Assembly: GCA_903832075.1 (NCBI GenBank)
Contig: CAILAF010000477.1
Location: forward strand, 1-6,546
Length of the DNA stretch: 6,546 nucleotides
From: an uncultured Chitinophagaceae bacterium
GTDB lineage: Bacteria > Bacteroidota > Bacteroidia > Chitinophagales > Chitinophagaceae
Direction of reading: 5' to 3'
Shown here: positions 6,231 through 6,546 of the stretch, piece by piece
Layout of the letters: every line of letters starts with the position of its first letter
Numbering within the stretch: position 1 is the first letter of the stretch
Translations under genes and position numbers: made by a program
The notes under the pieces: model-generated
The model's input: the letters and a program-made list of their open reading frames with translations, nothing else
The model's database searches: none
What the model was told of the DNA's origin: nothing

Positions 6231-6546
6231 ATGAAAAGGATATTAATTGCAGGAGTAGGCGGACCAACACCAAGATCTTTTGTTCGTGCCATTAAATGGT
6301 TTGGAGGAGAAATGTCAAATCAATTCGAGTTTATTGGCGTTGATTGTAATCCATTGGCGTATGGTTTATATGATAAAACATTATTTGCCAAAACATTCTT
6401 AATTCCAAGAGCCGACAGTATTTCATATTGGGATGCAATAAATAAAATTATCAACGAAAATGAAATTGATGGCGCTATTATTTTACCGGAATTAGAAGTT
6501 ATTGAATGGGCAAAAAATGCAACATCAAGTCTTCATAAAAAAATAA
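6231..6546 (+). CDS. ATP-grasp family protein, N-terminal part (3'-truncated by window edge)
   Basis: The ATG at 6231 opens a frame with no stop to the window end; 105 complete codons are present and the final base starts a further codon (the terminal TAA letters are out of frame). The protein begins MKRILIAGVGGPTPRSFVRA, a beta strand and glycine-rich turn of the Rossmann-like pre-ATP-grasp domain. FEFIGVDCNPLAYGLYD (33-49, the second strand ending in an Asp) and a third strand near DGAIILPELEV (79-89) follow, as in carbamoyl-phosphate-synthase-like and PylC-like ATP-grasp ligases. The ATP-binding domain itself lies outside the window, so the call rests on the N-terminal fold and the family habit of such genes in glycan loci. 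It follows the SGNH gene after 55 bp of A-rich sequence without an evident terminator or Bacteroidota-type promoter, so it may be in the same transcript. A role in joining an amino acid or other carboxylate to a sugar or precursor is possible but unproven. Confidence 0.75.
   Translation, partial: MKRILIAGVGGPTPRSFVRAIKWFGGEMSNQFEFIGVDCNPLAYGLYDKTLFAKTFLIPRADSISYWDAINKIINENEIDGAIILPELEVIEWAKNATSSLHKKI

Overview
The window is a densely packed, very AT-rich stretch in which every gene is on the + strand. The lack of recognisable Shine-Dalgarno sequences, the A/T-rich leaders before start codons, the many TAA stops and the family content (sugar-transfer-associated ATP-grasp next to a PglC-type sugar transferase) point to a member of the Bacteroidota. 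The genus cannot be told from the sequence. The gene content is that of a surface-glycan (capsule, exopolysaccharide or O-antigen-like) biosynthesis locus.

Layout: (1) 1-792, 3' part of a sugar-transfer-associated ATP-grasp protein, cut by the window start; (2) 794-1399, a PglC-like phosphoglycosyl transferase that would start a lipid-linked glycan; (3) 1421-2914, a DltA-like adenylation enzyme; (4) 2917-3588, a GNAT acyltransferase; (5) 3585-3830, an acyl/aminoacyl carrier protein; (6) 3841-5274, an MBOAT O-acyltransferase of the AlgI/DltB type; (7) 5276-6175, a membrane-anchored SGNH-like protein resembling DltD/AlgJ in role; (8) 6231-6546, the N-terminus of a second ATP-grasp protein, cut by the window end. 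Gaps between genes 1-7 are 21 bp or less, with one 4-bp overlap, so these genes are probably co-transcribed. The only larger gap (55 bp) lies before gene 8.

Genes 3-7 contain counterparts of all four Dlt functions (ligase A, carrier C, MBOAT B, SGNH D) with an extra GNAT enzyme inserted, in the order A-GNAT-C-B-D. The simplest model is that the ligase adenylates an amino acid or other small carboxylate and loads it on the carrier. The GNAT enzyme modifies the loaded group or a sugar amine, and the MBOAT moves the acyl group across the inner membrane. The SGNH protein then places it on the glycan begun by the PglC-like enzyme. A Bacteroidota cell has no teichoic acid, so the acceptor and probably the acyl group differ from classical D-alanylation. 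This reconstruction is inference from gene content. The individual family calls are firm because the motifs are clear. No RNA genes, CRISPR arrays, insertion sequences or convincing terminators were seen.
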